Of a stretch of DNA of 64,000 bases, positions 27,986-36,619 are shown piece after piece. Below the pieces are notes generated by a model that had not been told where the DNA came from, ran no database searches, and saw only the letters and a program-made list of their open reading frames with translations. Each line of letters starts with the position of its first letter. The first letter of the stretch is position 1. The translations under genes and the position numbers were made by a program. Origin of the DNA: AC-32 sp963746155 (lineage in GTDB: Bacteria; Actinomycetota; Thermoleophilia; Gaiellales; Gaiellaceae); contig CAVVAB010000010.1 of the NCBI GenBank assembly GCA_963746155.1, positions 248,001-312,000 of the forward strand, written 5' to 3'.

Positions 27986-28683
27986 AGGCGTACGCTAACG
28001 CGTCGCGGCGACCCGATGTGCTCGGCCAACTCGGCGGGGGACTCCTCGAGGTCGAGCTCGAAGACCTCCTCGAGGGCCGCGACGGCGTGGGGAACGACCT
28101 CGTCCACGGACACCGGCCGGCCGAGCTCGCGAGCGATCGTCGTGAACGCTGCGTCCTCGAGCCCGCAGGCGGTGATCCACTCGGTGAACGGCGCAGGGTC
28201 GAGGTCGACGTTGAGGGCGTAGCCGTGCGTCGTGACCCACTTCGAGACGTGAATGCCGATCGACGCGATCTTGCGGGGTGGTGCCTCGAGCCAGATGCCC
28301 GTGAGGCCTTCGATTCGGGTGGCCTCGACCGCGAGCGGCGCGAGCGTCCGGATCAGCGCCTCCTCGAGGTCGCGGCAGTAGCGCTTCACGTCCTGGCCGT
28401 GGCGGTGCAGGTCGAAGATCGGGTAGCAGACGAGCTGGCCGGGCCCGTGGTAGGTCGACTTCCCGCCGCGGTCGGTCTCGACGATCTCGACCTCGGCGCC
28501 CTCGGGCACGTGGAGCTCGCGCTCCTCCGCGCGACGCCCGAGCGTGATCACCGGCGGATGCTCGAGCAGGACGACCGTGTCCGGGATCGAGCCCTCCGTC
28601 ACCGCACCCGCGAGTGCCCGCTGCAACTCCCAGGCCTCGGCATACGGCACCAGGCCGAGCTGCATCACGTAGCCGCGGCTCAT
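27982..28683 (-). CDS. lipB: Octanoyltransferase LipB
   Basis: LipB (233 residues) transfers octanoate from acyl carrier protein to lipoyl domains, the step before LipA. Conserved motifs are DRGGKSTYHGPGQLVCYPI, IGIHVSKWVTTHGYALNV with the catalytic lysine, and ITACGLEDAAFTTIA with the catalytic cysteine. Start at ATG 28683. It sits downstream of the E1/E2 genes, which supply its protein substrate. Confidence 0.96.
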   Translation of the reverse strand: MSRGYVMQLGLVPYAEAWELQRALAGAVTEGSIPDTVVLLEHPPVITLGRRAEERELHVPEGAEVEIVETDRGGKSTYHGPGQLVCYPIFDLHRHGQDVKRYCRDLEEALIRTLAPLAVEATRIEGLTGIWLEAPPRKIASIGIHVSKWVTTHGYALNVDLDPAPFTEWITACGLEDAAFTTIARELGRPVSVDEVVPHAVAALEEVFELDLEESPAELAEHIGSPRRVSVRL

Positions 28684-29756
28684 GCGCTCAGACTACCCAC
28701 CTGTAGCTCCGGCTCGGTGCCGAAGAACGCCCCGATTCGCTCCACCTCGGTCTCGAGCAGCCGTCGCTCCTCCGCGCTCAGACGCCGTGCTGGCTCGACG
28801 AGGATCGCGATCCGCTTGCCTCTCTTCGACCGTCGCCAGAGCCCGGCAACCATGCCGTCGACGAGCAGCGCGGGGACGCCGGCGATCCCCTCGAAGCGGC
28901 CCCGCGGGTGCTTCTTCAGGAGCTCGCGAACCGGCTCGGGCACAAGCTGCTCCCGCTCGCGGAAGCCCATCACGTAGCAGTCGTACTCCGGCAGCAGCCG
29001 CAGCGGGCCGGGAGTGTGACATGGCTCTACCGCGAGCTCGACGTCCTCGAGGGGCTCGAACAGCCGCCGTGCCTCGGGGCCAGTGATGCCGAACCACTCG
29101 GCGAACTCGGCTGTGTCCGGCCGGCCCGTACGAGGCAAGGTAGCGTCGCCACGCCTCCACAAGCGCCTCATCGGGGTCGACCTCGCGCCACCCGGACCAC
29201 TGGTCGGTTCGCACGAACGTCACCTTCGGGCCGCGCGGCGGCCCGTGGCACAGCTTCCCGAAAGCCGCTGCCGAGCCGATGATGTGGCCCCAGCCGGAGC
29301 CGATCTCTCGCCAGCCCACTCGCCGACTCGTTGGGCGACCTTCTCGGCGAGCTCATCCCGCAAGAGGCAGCGTCCGTCGAGCGCGTCCCCGATCGCATCG
29401 AGGACAGCCGCGCCCTGCGACGCATCCAGCCCGTAGGCCTCGTACCACGGCGGGCCGACCGCGCGGGTGGCCGCCGCCCATATCGGCAGGTCGTCAGCCG
29501 GATGGAGATGGAGCGTTCCGCGGACGGTCCAGGTCTTCACGAGCGACCTCTGCTCCCAGAGCGCGGTGCGAACGTCGGCTTGCGTCACTCCGTCTATCCG
29601 CGCGCTGATCGCGAGCTCCGCGGCCGCCGTGACCTGTGCCTGAACGCCGCAGACGTCGCGAACCACGTCGACGAGCCGCTCCCTCGGCGCGCGCGCGAGC
29701 AGATGACTGCGCGCAAGCCGCCGCCGCCGAATCTGTTCCCACGAGAGGGAACTCAT
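28680..29756 (-). CDS. Winged-helix DNA-binding protein (AlkZ-like), two frame breaks
   Basis: The frame opens at 29756 with SWEQIRRRRLARSHLLARA and WTVRGTLHLHPADDLPIW, typical of the winged-helix DNA-binding-domain family that includes DNA glycosylase AlkZ. It continues in a second frame (GWGHIIGSAAAFGKLCHG) and a third (FAEWFGITGPEARRLFEPL to the end). The breaks are a -1 or +2 event near 29306 (in GAGAG) and a +1 near 29118. The repaired protein has about 358 residues. A DNA-repair role is family knowledge, not proven here. It lies between the E2 gene and lipB. Confidence 0.78.
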
Positions 29757-29778
29757 ATCGCCCTTGTCGCGGGAAGAG

Positions 29779-31237
29779 CTAGTAGGAGCCTTCGTCCCAG
29801 CTCTCGAGGCTCTCGCGGAGCTCCTTCATGAACTGGGCCGCGTAGGCGCCGTCGACGAGCCGGTGGTCGTACGAGAGGCAGAGATTCATCATCGGGCGGA
29901 TGCCGATCACGTCCTCGCCGGCGTCGTCCTGGACGACCACCGGGCCGCTTGACGAGCGCCTCGACGTCGAGGATCGCCACCTGCGGCTGGCTGATGATCG
30001 GCGTGCCGATGATCGCGCCCCAGCCGCCCGGGTTCGTGATCGTGAACGTGCCGCCCTGGACGTCGTCCGGGGTCAGCTTCTTGTTGCGAGCGCGGTCCGC
30101 GATGTCGACGATCGCGCGGGCGATGCCGAGGAGGTTGAGCCCCTCGGCGTTCTTGATCACCGGAACGATCAGCCCCTGACCGCCCTCGAGCGCGACGGCG
30201 ATGCCGAGGTTGACGTACTTCTTCATCACGATCTGCTCGCCGCGGACCTCGGCGTTGACCCACGGCCAGTTGTGGATCGCCTCGATCGTCGCCCGCGCGA
30301 TGAACGCGAGATAGGTCAGGTTGACGCCGTAGCTCTCCTCGTACTCGGGCTTCAGTCTCTTGCGGAGCGCCACGACCTTCGCCATGTCGATCTCGAAGAC
30401 GGTCGTCACGTGCGCGCTCGTGTCGAGCGAGCGGCGCATGTGCTCCGCGATCCCGCGGCGCATCGCGTTCATCGGGACAACCTCCTCGCCGACCTCCGCG
30501 GCGACCGCGGGCTGTGGCGGAGGGGCCGCGGCCGGCGGAGCGGGCGGTGTCGGCGGCGCTGTCGGCACGGGCGGCGGAGGTGGTGGCGGAGGCGCGGGCG
30601 CCTCGGGGGCAGGGGCGGGCTGGACCGGAACGACGGGCTCGGCGGGCGCCTCGGGTTGAGCTGGCGCCGCGGCCGGCGGTCCGGACTCGACGAAGGCAAG
30701 GATGTCCTTCTTGGTCACGCGTCCCCCGCGACCGGTGCCGGCGACCTGTGCCACGTCGACTCCGTGCTCGGAGGCGATTCGCGCGACGACCGGCGACACG
30801 AAGGTCTTCTCTCCCGGGCCGTTCGTGCCCTGCGCTACCGGCTCGGGCTCCGCGGCGACCGGCTCGGGTTCAGGCTCAGGCTCAGGCTCTGCGGCGACAG
30901 GCTCGGGCTCTGCCTCTGGCTCCGGTTCCGGCTCGGGTTCCGCGGCGACCGGCTCAGGCTCGGCCGCAGGCGCGACCTCGGCCGGACCGGGAGGCGCGAT
31001 CACGGCGAGCTTGGTGCCCACATCGACCGTCTCGCCTTCCTGGACGAGGATCTGCTGCACGACGCCCTCTCCCGGGCTCGGCACCTCGGTGTCGACCTTG
31101 TCGGTCGAGATCTCGAGCAGCGGCTCGTCGGCGGCGATGTGCTCGCCCTCCTGCTTGAGCCACTTCGTGATCGTCCCCTCGGAGACGGAGACGCCCATCT
31201 GAGGCATGACGACGTCGATCGCGGACGTGGTGGCCAT
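29779..31237 (-). CDS. 2-oxoacid dehydrogenase E2 (dihydrolipoyl acyltransferase), one +1 frame break
   Basis: Domains in order are a lipoyl domain (residues 1-80, lipoyl-lysine in EISTDKVDTEVPSP), an acidic Glu-Pro-Ala linker (about 84-137), a peripheral-subunit-binding domain (PVVARIASEHGVDVAQVAG), a Pro/Ala linker with a run of consecutive prolines, and the catalytic domain from about 250. A +1 break near 29941 (sense CCC[G]GTG) moves the last 55 residues, including the catalytic DHRLVDG, to another frame. Its ATG overlaps the E1beta stop by one base. Whether the complex uses pyruvate or branched-chain keto acids cannot be told from sequence. Confidence 0.92.
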
Positions 31238-32211
31238 CAGTACTCGGCCAGTTCGCGAAGTCCTGCGGCCACGTCGTCGGCCTGCGGGATGAACGCCTTC
31301 TCGAGCGGCGGCGAGAACGGCACGGGCGTGTCGGGGGCGGTGATCCGCTTGACCGGCGCGTCGAGGTCCTCGAACGCCTCCTCGGCGATCGTCGCTGCGA
31401 TCTCGCCGCCGAAACCGCCGGTATGCGTGTCCTCGTGCAGGACGACCGCCTTGGACGTCTTGCGGACGCTCTCGAGCACGGCCTCCTTGTCCCAGGGGAT
31501 CAGCGTGCGCAGGTCGAGGATCTCGACCGAGATCCCGTCGGCCTCGAGCTGGTTCGCGGCCTCCTCGGCCGTCCAGACCATCGCGCCCCAGGTGATGACG
31601 GACACGTCGTCGCCCTCACGGTGCACGCGTGCCTGGCCGAACGGCGTCGAGTACCGCTCGTCGGGCACGTCGGCCTTGATCCGCCGGTAGAGGTGCTTGT
31701 GCTCGAAGTAGAGGACAGGGTTCGGATCCTCGATCGCCGTCACGAGGAGGCCCTTCGCGTCCTCGGGGGTCGCCGGGCACACGATCTTCAGGCCGGGGAT
31801 GTGCGCGAACGAGCTCTCGGGGTTCTGCGAGTGGAACGGCCCGCCCGAGAACCCGCCGCCCGAAGGCAGGCGCACGACGATCGGCACCGGCGTGCCCGCG
31901 CGGTAGCGCTGCTTGGCGGCGACAGTGACGAGCTGATCCCACGCGCACGAGATGAAGTCCGCGAACTGCATCTCCGCGACCGGGCGCAGGCCCATGATCG
32001 CCGCCCCGGTGCAGCCGCCGACGATCGCGGTCTCGGAGAGCGGCGAGTCGATCACGCGCCAGGGGCCGAACTCCTCCTGGAAGCCGAGCGTGACCTTGAA
32101 CGCGCCGCCGTAGACGCCGACGTCCTCGCCGATCACGAACACGCGCTTGTCGCGGCGCATCTCCTGGCGGAGACCGTCGGAAATTGCCTGCAAATAGGTC
32201 TTTTCAGCCAT
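31237..32211 (-). CDS. 2-oxoacid dehydrogenase E1 component, beta subunit
   Basis: This 324-residue subunit begins MAEKTYLQAISDGLRQEMRR. It carries the transketolase pyrimidine-domain motif FVIGEDVGVYGGAFKVT and GLRPVAEMQFADF, then PSGGGFSGGPFHSQNPESSF. Together with the alpha subunit upstream it forms the alpha2beta2 thiamine-diphosphate E1 of a pyruvate or branched-chain type complex. It starts close to the stop of E1alpha and couples into E2. Confidence 0.94.
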   Translation of the reverse strand: MAEKTYLQAISDGLRQEMRRDKRVFVIGEDVGVYGGAFKVTLGFQEEFGPWRVIDSPLSETAIVGGCTGAAIMGLRPVAEMQFADFISCAWDQLVTVAAKQRYRAGTPVPIVVRLPSGGGFSGGPFHSQNPESSFAHIPGLKIVCPATPEDAKGLLVTAIEDPNPVLYFEHKHLYRRIKADVPDERYSTPFGQARVHREGDDVSVITWGAMVWTAEEAANQLEADGISVEILDLRTLIPWDKEAVLESVRKTSKAVVLHEDTHTGGFGGEIAATIAEEAFEDLDAPVKRITAPDTPVPFSPPLEKAFIPQADDVAAGLRELAEY

Positions 32212-33257
32212 TACTTGTGGTGAGGTGTGTCGAGGTCCTCGGGTGTCGCGAAGACGCCGTCCTCGAGCGTCGACGGGTCCGGGAGCGGGGATTCCTCGGC
32301 CTTCGTGAGCGCGTCGTTCAGGAGCTTCTTGACGCCCGAGGTGATCTCGTCCTCCTCCTCGTCGTTGAGCTCGGCGTGCTCGCGCAGCCAGGTGCGGAAG
32401 CGCTCGATCGGGTCGCTCGCGGCCCAGCGCTCGAACATGTCCTTCGGGACGTAGAACGCGTCGTCGTGGACGGCGTGGCCCTCCATGCGCAGGGTCAGGC
32501 ACTCGACCAGCGTCGGGCCGCCGCCCTCGCGAGCCTTCTCGATCGCGCGCTTGGTCTCGCGGTAGACGGCGAGCACGTCGGTCCCGTCGACGACCACTCC
32601 GTCGAAGCCGTAGGCCTCGGCGCGGTCGGCGACGTGCGCGGTCGCGTACTCGAGGTAGGTCGGCGTCGAGTAGGCCCACTGGTTGTTGTCGCAGATGAAG
32701 ACGACCGGCAGCTTGCGCACGCCGGCGAGGTTCATCGCCTCGTGCGTGTCCCCTCGCGCGGACGCGCCCTCTCCGAACCAGCCGAGCGCGACCCGCTTCT
32801 CCTCGCGGATGCGGAAGGCGAGAGCGCAGCCGACGGCGACCGGCAGCATCGCCGGGAGGTGGCTGACCATCGCCAGGAGGCCGAGTCTCAAGTCGGCCAT
32901 GTGGACGTTGCCGTCCTTGCCGTGCGTCGGCCCGTCCGCGCGGCCCATGTACTGCGCGATGATGCGCCACGGCTCGACTCCGCGCGTGATGTGGACGCCC
33001 ATGTCGCGGTGGAGTGGCGTCCCGACGTCGTTGTCGTCCATCGCCGTCGCGACGCCGACCGCGGCCGCTTCGTTCCCGCGGCCCGTGTAGAAGGAGCCGG
33101 GGATCTTCCCCTGCTTGTAGAGGATGTGGCCGCGCTCTTCGATCCCGCGCGTGACCAACATGTTGCGGTAGACGCCGAGGAGATCCTCGCGGTCGAGACC
33201 CGCCTCCTTGACCTCCTGCAGCGAACCCACCGGCTCCGCTTCACGGGCGATCGCCAT
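32211..33257 (-). CDS. 2-oxoacid dehydrogenase E1 component, alpha subunit
   Basis: This 348-residue protein binds thiamine diphosphate. The GDG-N type motif appears as GWFGEGASARGDTHEAMN followed by ICDNNQWAYSTPT. LYKQGKIPGSFYTGRGNEAA and HRDMGVHITRGVEPW match the E1alpha family of the branched-chain/pyruvate type. It is the first gene of the dehydrogenase-lipoate cluster and is divergent from a zinc-ribbon gene across a gap of about 40 bases that should hold both promoters. Confidence 0.94.
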   Translation of the reverse strand: MAIAREAEPVGSLQEVKEAGLDREDLLGVYRNMLVTRGIEERGHILYKQGKIPGSFYTGRGNEAAAVGVATAMDDNDVGTPLHRDMGVHITRGVEPWRIIAQYMGRADGPTHGKDGNVHMADLRLGLLAMVSHLPAMLPVAVGCALAFRIREEKRVALGWFGEGASARGDTHEAMNLAGVRKLPVVFICDNNQWAYSTPTYLEYATAHVADRAEAYGFDGVVVDGTDVLAVYRETKRAIEKAREGGGPTLVECLTLRMEGHAVHDDAFYVPKDMFERWAASDPIERFRTWLREHAELNDEEEDEITSGVKKLLNDALTKAEESPLPDPSTLEDGVFATPEDLDTPHHK

Positions 33258-33299
33258 GGGGCCTCACTCTAACGATCGCCTCAGCGGTACAGTCGGGTT

Positions 33300-33572
33300 G
33301 TGGGAAAGGCCGCTGATTGGCTCCGCGAGGAGCGTCGAAAAACCCTCGGAGATTGGGTTGCCTTCTGCCTGCGGTGCGGGTCGGCGCAGCGGTACTTCGA
33401 GGAGAACGAGCCCGAGCTACCGGCCGAGTGCTCCCAGTGCGGCGGCGAGATGCGCTGGCGCTGCCCGTCCTGCGACGCGCGCTTCTCGTCGGCGTTCGCC
33501 GTGGAGTGCGAAGGGTGCGGCGCGGCCCTGCGGCCGGACGAGCAGTTCGGCGTGCGGATTCGTCGCGGCTAG
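33300..33572 (+). CDS. Double zinc-ribbon protein
   Basis: This 90-residue protein (GTG start) carries four CxxC knuckles: CLRC, CSQC, CPSC and CEGC. That is enough for two zinc sites in a double-zinc-ribbon arrangement. The N-terminus (GKAADWLREERRKTLGDWV) is helical and basic. It converges on the ASCH gene and overlaps its end by four bases. Function unknown. Confidence 0.78.
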   Translation: MGKAADWLREERRKTLGDWVAFCLRCGSAQRYFEENEPELPAECSQCGGEMRWRCPSCDARFSSAFAVECEGCGAALRPDEQFGVRIRRG

Positions 33573-33937
33573 CCGCGGATCTCGGAGAAGCGGATAACGG
33601 TCACGAGGTCGTCAGGCCCGACCTCGCGGTTGTAGAGCTGGCCCAGGAAGCTCGCCATCTCCTCCGGGCGGCGGATCTCCGGGTTGTCGTGCTCGATCTC
33701 GCGCGGCGAGAGATCGGACAGCAGCTTGACCTCGATCTTGTCGATCACCGCGTCGAAGATCTTCTCGCGAGGGCTGAAGCGCGTGCCCGCGAGGACCTGG
33801 ACGATCATGCCCTTCCGGTACTTGCCGGACTTGTCTCCGAGGCGGATCGTGGCGGTCTTGCGGTGGCTCCGCAGCTGGTCGGCCACGATGGGTGAGTAGA
33901 AGTTCAGGGCATACACGGCGTCGTCGTCTCCTGGCAC
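33569..33937 (-). CDS. ASCH/PUA-like domain protein
   Basis: This 122-residue protein begins near MPGDDDAVYALNFYSPIVAD. The pattern TATIRLGDKSGKYRKGMIVQ followed by a beta-rich domain resembles ASCH-type PUA-like RNA-binding modules. The assignment rests on motif pattern only. It is followed by the Nudix gene upstream on the same strand with a 13-base gap, so the two are likely co-transcribed. Confidence 0.7.
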   Translation of the reverse strand: MPGDDDAVYALNFYSPIVADQLRSHRKTATIRLGDKSGKYRKGMIVQVLAGTRFSPREKIFDAVIDKIEVKLLSDLSPREIEHDNPEIRRPEEMASFLGQLYNREVGPDDLVTVIRFSEIRG

Positions 33938-33950
33938 TGGGCGCGCGGAA

Positions 33951-34391
33951 TCATAGTGGGCGATCGTGCACGGAGGCTAGGGCCCGTTCGGCCATCTCGC
34001 GCTCGCCCTTGTACGCGAGCAGGCGCGGCGCCTCCCCGAGCGGCAGCCAGCGGGCCTCCGCAACCTCGTGCGCGACCGCGGGAGGCAGGTCCCCGAGGCG
34101 CCCGCGCGAGTAGCGCAGGAGGTAGAAGCTGACGATCTTGAAGATGCGCTCGCCGTCCCACGTGTACACGTAGCGGACGTCGCCGAGCTTCCCGACGAGC
34201 CTCGCCTCGACCCCCGTCTCCTCGGCGACCTCCCGGAGCGCGGTCTCCTCCGGCCGCTCGCCCTCGTCGATCAGGCCCTTCGGCAGCGCCCAGACGCCCG
34301 GCGCCTTCCCTCCGGGCCGGATCGCCGCCATCACCCAGCGCCCGCGCAGCCGCCGCACGAGCACCCCGCCGGCCGAGAACTCCCGTCGCAC
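33951..34391 (-). CDS. Nudix hydrolase
   Basis: This 146-residue enzyme has a full Nudix box, GLIDEGERPEETALREVAEE followed by TGV, matching GX5EX7REUXEEXGU. Such enzymes cleave nucleoside diphosphates linked to other groups; the substrate here is unknown. The N-terminus MRREFSAGGVLVRRLRGRW is typical. An exact 15-bp palindrome lies 11 bases upstream of its ATG (34402-34416), where a regulator could act on its promoter. Confidence 0.92.
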   Translation of the reverse strand: MRREFSAGGVLVRRLRGRWVMAAIRPGGKAPGVWALPKGLIDEGERPEETALREVAEETGVEARLVGKLGDVRYVYTWDGERIFKIVSFYLLRYSRGRLGDLPPAVAHEVAEARWLPLGEAPRLLAYKGEREMAERALASVHDRPL

Positions 34392-34401
34392 ACAAACCTT
34401 T

Positions 34402-34416
34402 GTAACAGACTGTTAC
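34402..34416. promoter_or_regulatory. 15-bp palindrome GTAACAGACTGTTAC, copy 1
   Basis: The inverted repeat GTAACA-GAC-TGTTAC is upstream of the Nudix gene, between it and the groES promoter region. The identical 15-mer occurs at 45875-45889. A perfect 6-3-6 repeat in an AT-richer patch suggests a dimeric regulator site; the regulator is not identified. Confidence 0.55.
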
Positions 34417-34469
34417 TTGGAGCGGGCCGACCTCGTTGCGCGGCCCGGGTCAAACCCGTTATGATGCTC

Positions 34470-34494
34470 TGGCACTCACGAGTCAAGAGTGCCA
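34470..34494. promoter_or_regulatory. CIRCE operator (HrcA-binding)
   Basis: TGGCACTC, nine bases, GAGTGCCA is a perfect 8-9-8 inverted repeat matching the CIRCE consensus core GCACTC-N9-GAGTGC. It lies 33 bases before the groES ATG. Heat-shock control of groES-groEL by HrcA is expected from the family; hrcA itself is not in the window. Confidence 0.95.
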
Positions 34495-34527
34495 AGTACT
34501 GTCACAAAGTCACCCAAGGAGGGCTGG

Positions 34528-34869
34528 ATGGATCTACAGCCACTGGGCGACCGCCTGATCGTCGAGGTCCTCGAAGACGAGGAGACGACGGTGAGCGGGA
34601 TCGTCCTCCCTGATACCGCCAAGGAGAAGCCGCAGCGCGGTCGCGTGCTCTCGGTCGGTCCGGGCAATCGCGACGACAAGGGCGAGCTCGTGCCCATGGA
34701 GGTCGCGGAAGGCGACGAGATCATCTTTTCCAAGTACGGCGGAACCGAGATCAAGCTCGGGGCCGACGAGGTCCTGATCCTGCGCGAGACGGACGTGCTC
34801 GCCAAGGTCACCTCATCCGGCGCGAAGGGTTCGAAGAAGAAGAAGGCGCTTGCCGGCGCGACCGCGTAA
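34528..34869 (+). CDS. groES: Co-chaperonin GroES
   Basis: GroES (113 residues) caps the GroEL folding chamber. I chose ATG 34528, preceded by AAGGAGG, giving MDLQPLGDRLIVEVLEDEET. An upstream in-frame GTG at 34489 lies inside the CIRCE operator and is rejected. The mobile loop region (ETTVSGIVLPDTAKEKPQRG) is clear. A lysine/alanine tail (SKKKKALAGATA) exceeds the common GroES length of about 97. Confidence 0.97.
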   Translation: MDLQPLGDRLIVEVLEDEETTVSGIVLPDTAKEKPQRGRVLSVGPGNRDDKGELVPMEVAEGDEIIFSKYGGTEIKLGADEVLILRETDVLAKVTSSGAKGSKKKKALAGATA

Positions 34870-34891
34870 ACGCCCTGAAGGAGGAAACTGA

Positions 34892-36514
34892 ATGGCTCAC
34901 AAGGAGTTGAAGTTCAACGAGGATGCGCGTCGCTCGCTCGAGCGAGGCGTCAACATTCTCGCCGACGCGGTCAAGGTCACCCTTGGCCCGAAGGGGCGCT
35001 ACGTCGTGCTCGACAAGAAGTTCGGCGCGCCCACGATTACGAACGACGGCGTCACCATCGCCCGTGAGATCGAGGTCGAAGACGTCTTCGAGAACCAGGG
35101 CGCGCAGCTCGTCCGCGAGGTCGCCACGGCGACCAACGACGTGGCGGGCGACGGCACCACGACCGCAACCGTTCTCGCCCAGGCCATCGTCCGCGAGGGC
35201 CTGAAGAACGTCGCGGCCGGAGCCAACCCCATGGGCCTGAAGCGTGGCATCGAGGGCGCCGTGGACCAGGTCGTCGAGAGTCTCAAGACGCAGTCGAAGG
35301 AGATCTCGGGCAAGGAGGACATCGCCCGGGTCGCCACGATCTCGGCTCGCGAGCGGGAGATCGGCGACGTGATCGCAGACGCGATCGACAAGGTCGGCAA
35401 GGACGGCGTCGTGAACGTCGAGGAGGGCCAGACCTTCGGCCTCGACCTCGAGTTCACGGAGGGCATGCAGTTCGACAAGGGCTACCTGTCGCCGTACATG
35501 ATCACCGACGCCGAGCGCATGGAGGCCGTCCTCGACGACCCGTACATCCTGGTCGCGAACCAGAAGATCGGGGCGGTCAAGGACATCCTGCCGGTGCTCG
35601 AGCAGGTGATCCAGGCCGGTCGGCCGCTGCTGATCGTCGCGGAGGACGTCGAGGGCGAGTCGCTCGCCACGATCGTCGTCAACAAGCTTCGCGGCACCTT
35701 CAACGCAGTCGCGGTCAAGGCCCCGGGCTTCGGCGACCGCCGCAAGCGCATGCTCGAGGACATCGCGATCCTCACCGGCGCCGAGGTGATCACCGAGGAG
35801 ATGGGGCTGAAGCTGGAGAACACGAAGATCAGCCAGCTCGGCAAGGCCCGCAAGATCGTGATCGACAAGGACTCGACCACGATCATCGACGGTGCCGGCG
35901 ACTCCGAGGGGATCAAGGCCCGCATCAAGCAGCTGAAGGCCGAGATCGAGAACACCGATTCCGACTTCGACCGCGAGAAGCTCCAGGAGCGCCTGGCGAA
36001 GCTCGCGGGCGGCGTGGCCGTCGTCAAGGTCGGCGCCGCGACGGAGACGGAGATGAAGGAGAAGAAGCACCGCGTCGAGGACGCGCTGCAGGCCACTCGG
36101 GCCGCTCTCGAAGAGGGCATCGTCCCGGGCGGCGGCGTCGCGCTCGTGAACGCGATCGACGCGATCAAGCCCGCCAAGGACGGTGACGAGCGGACGGGTG
36201 CGTTCATCGTGACCCGCGCGCTCGAGGAGCCCGTCCGCCAGCTGGCCAACAATGCGGGCCTCGAGGGCTCGGTGGTCATCGACAAGATCCGCTCGCTTCC
36301 CGCGGGCCAGGGTCTGAACGTCGAGACCGGCGAGTACGAGGACCTGGTCAAGGCCGGGATCATCGATCCGACGATGGTCACGCGCTCGGCGCTGCAGAAC
36401 GCGGCGTCGATCGCGAAGAACATCCTCACCACCGAGGCGATCGTCGCCGAGCCGCCGGAGAAGAACCCGGTCGGCGCCGGCATGCCAGGCGGAGGGATGC
36501 CGGACATGATGTAG
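34892..36514 (+). CDS. groEL: Chaperonin GroEL
   Basis: GroEL (540 residues) folds proteins in an ATP-driven double ring. VTLGPKGRYVVLDKKFGAPT and the ATP motif GDGTTTATVLAQAIV are canonical. The C-terminus ends in a short Gly-Met tail (PGGGMPDMM). It follows groES by 22 bases with a strong GGAGG site. The gene is intact over 1.6 kb, in contrast to several neighbours. Confidence 0.98.
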   Translation: MAHKELKFNEDARRSLERGVNILADAVKVTLGPKGRYVVLDKKFGAPTITNDGVTIAREIEVEDVFENQGAQLVREVATATNDVAGDGTTTATVLAQAIVREGLKNVAAGANPMGLKRGIEGAVDQVVESLKTQSKEISGKEDIARVATISAREREIGDVIADAIDKVGKDGVVNVEEGQTFGLDLEFTEGMQFDKGYLSPYMITDAERMEAVLDDPYILVANQKIGAVKDILPVLEQVIQAGRPLLIVAEDVEGESLATIVVNKLRGTFNAVAVKAPGFGDRRKRMLEDIAILTGAEVITEEMGLKLENTKISQLGKARKIVIDKDSTTIIDGAGDSEGIKARIKQLKAEIENTDSDFDREKLQERLAKLAGGVAVVKVGAATETEMKEKKHRVEDALQATRAALEEGIVPGGGVALVNAIDAIKPAKDGDERTGAFIVTRALEEPVRQLANNAGLEGSVVIDKIRSLPAGQGLNVETGEYEDLVKAGIIDPTMVTRSALQNAASIAKNILTTEAIVAEPPEKNPVGAGMPGGGMPDMM

Positions 36515-36518
36515 GGAG

Positions 36519-36545
36519 CATGGGGGAAACCCGGTTTCCCCCATG
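36519..36545 (+). other. Perfect 13-bp inverted repeat after groEL
   Basis: CATGGGGGAAACC-C-GGTTTCCCCCATG spans 36519-36545, starting four bases after the groEL stop. With a one-base centre it is almost fully palindromic. It is separate from the intrinsic terminator 20 bases further on and could be an mRNA-stabilising 3' structure or a protein site. Confidence 0.8.
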
Positions 36546-36565
36546 AACCCCTCGCTGGGTTCCAC

Positions 36566-36602
36566 AGCAGAAGGGCCGGGCAACCCGGCCCTTCTGCTTT
36601 TC
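36566..36602 (+). terminator. Intrinsic terminator of groES-groEL
   Basis: AGCAGAAGGGCCGGG-CAA-CCCGGCCCTTCTGCT is a perfect 15-bp stem followed by TTTTC. This is the strongest intrinsic terminator in the window and closes the groESL operon. Confidence 0.96.
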
Positions 36603-36619
36603 ACGGGCAGAATCTCTTC

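Noticed and set aside
29900..31690. Plus-strand open frame with Gly-Ser or Arg-Leu repeats opposite E2
   Set aside because: The repeats are the complement of the Glu-Pro and Pro-rich linker codons of E2, not an independent protein.
34489..34527. GTG start 13 codons upstream of groES
   Set aside because: It lies within the CIRCE operator; the ATG at 34528 has a strong ribosome site and gives the family N-terminus.
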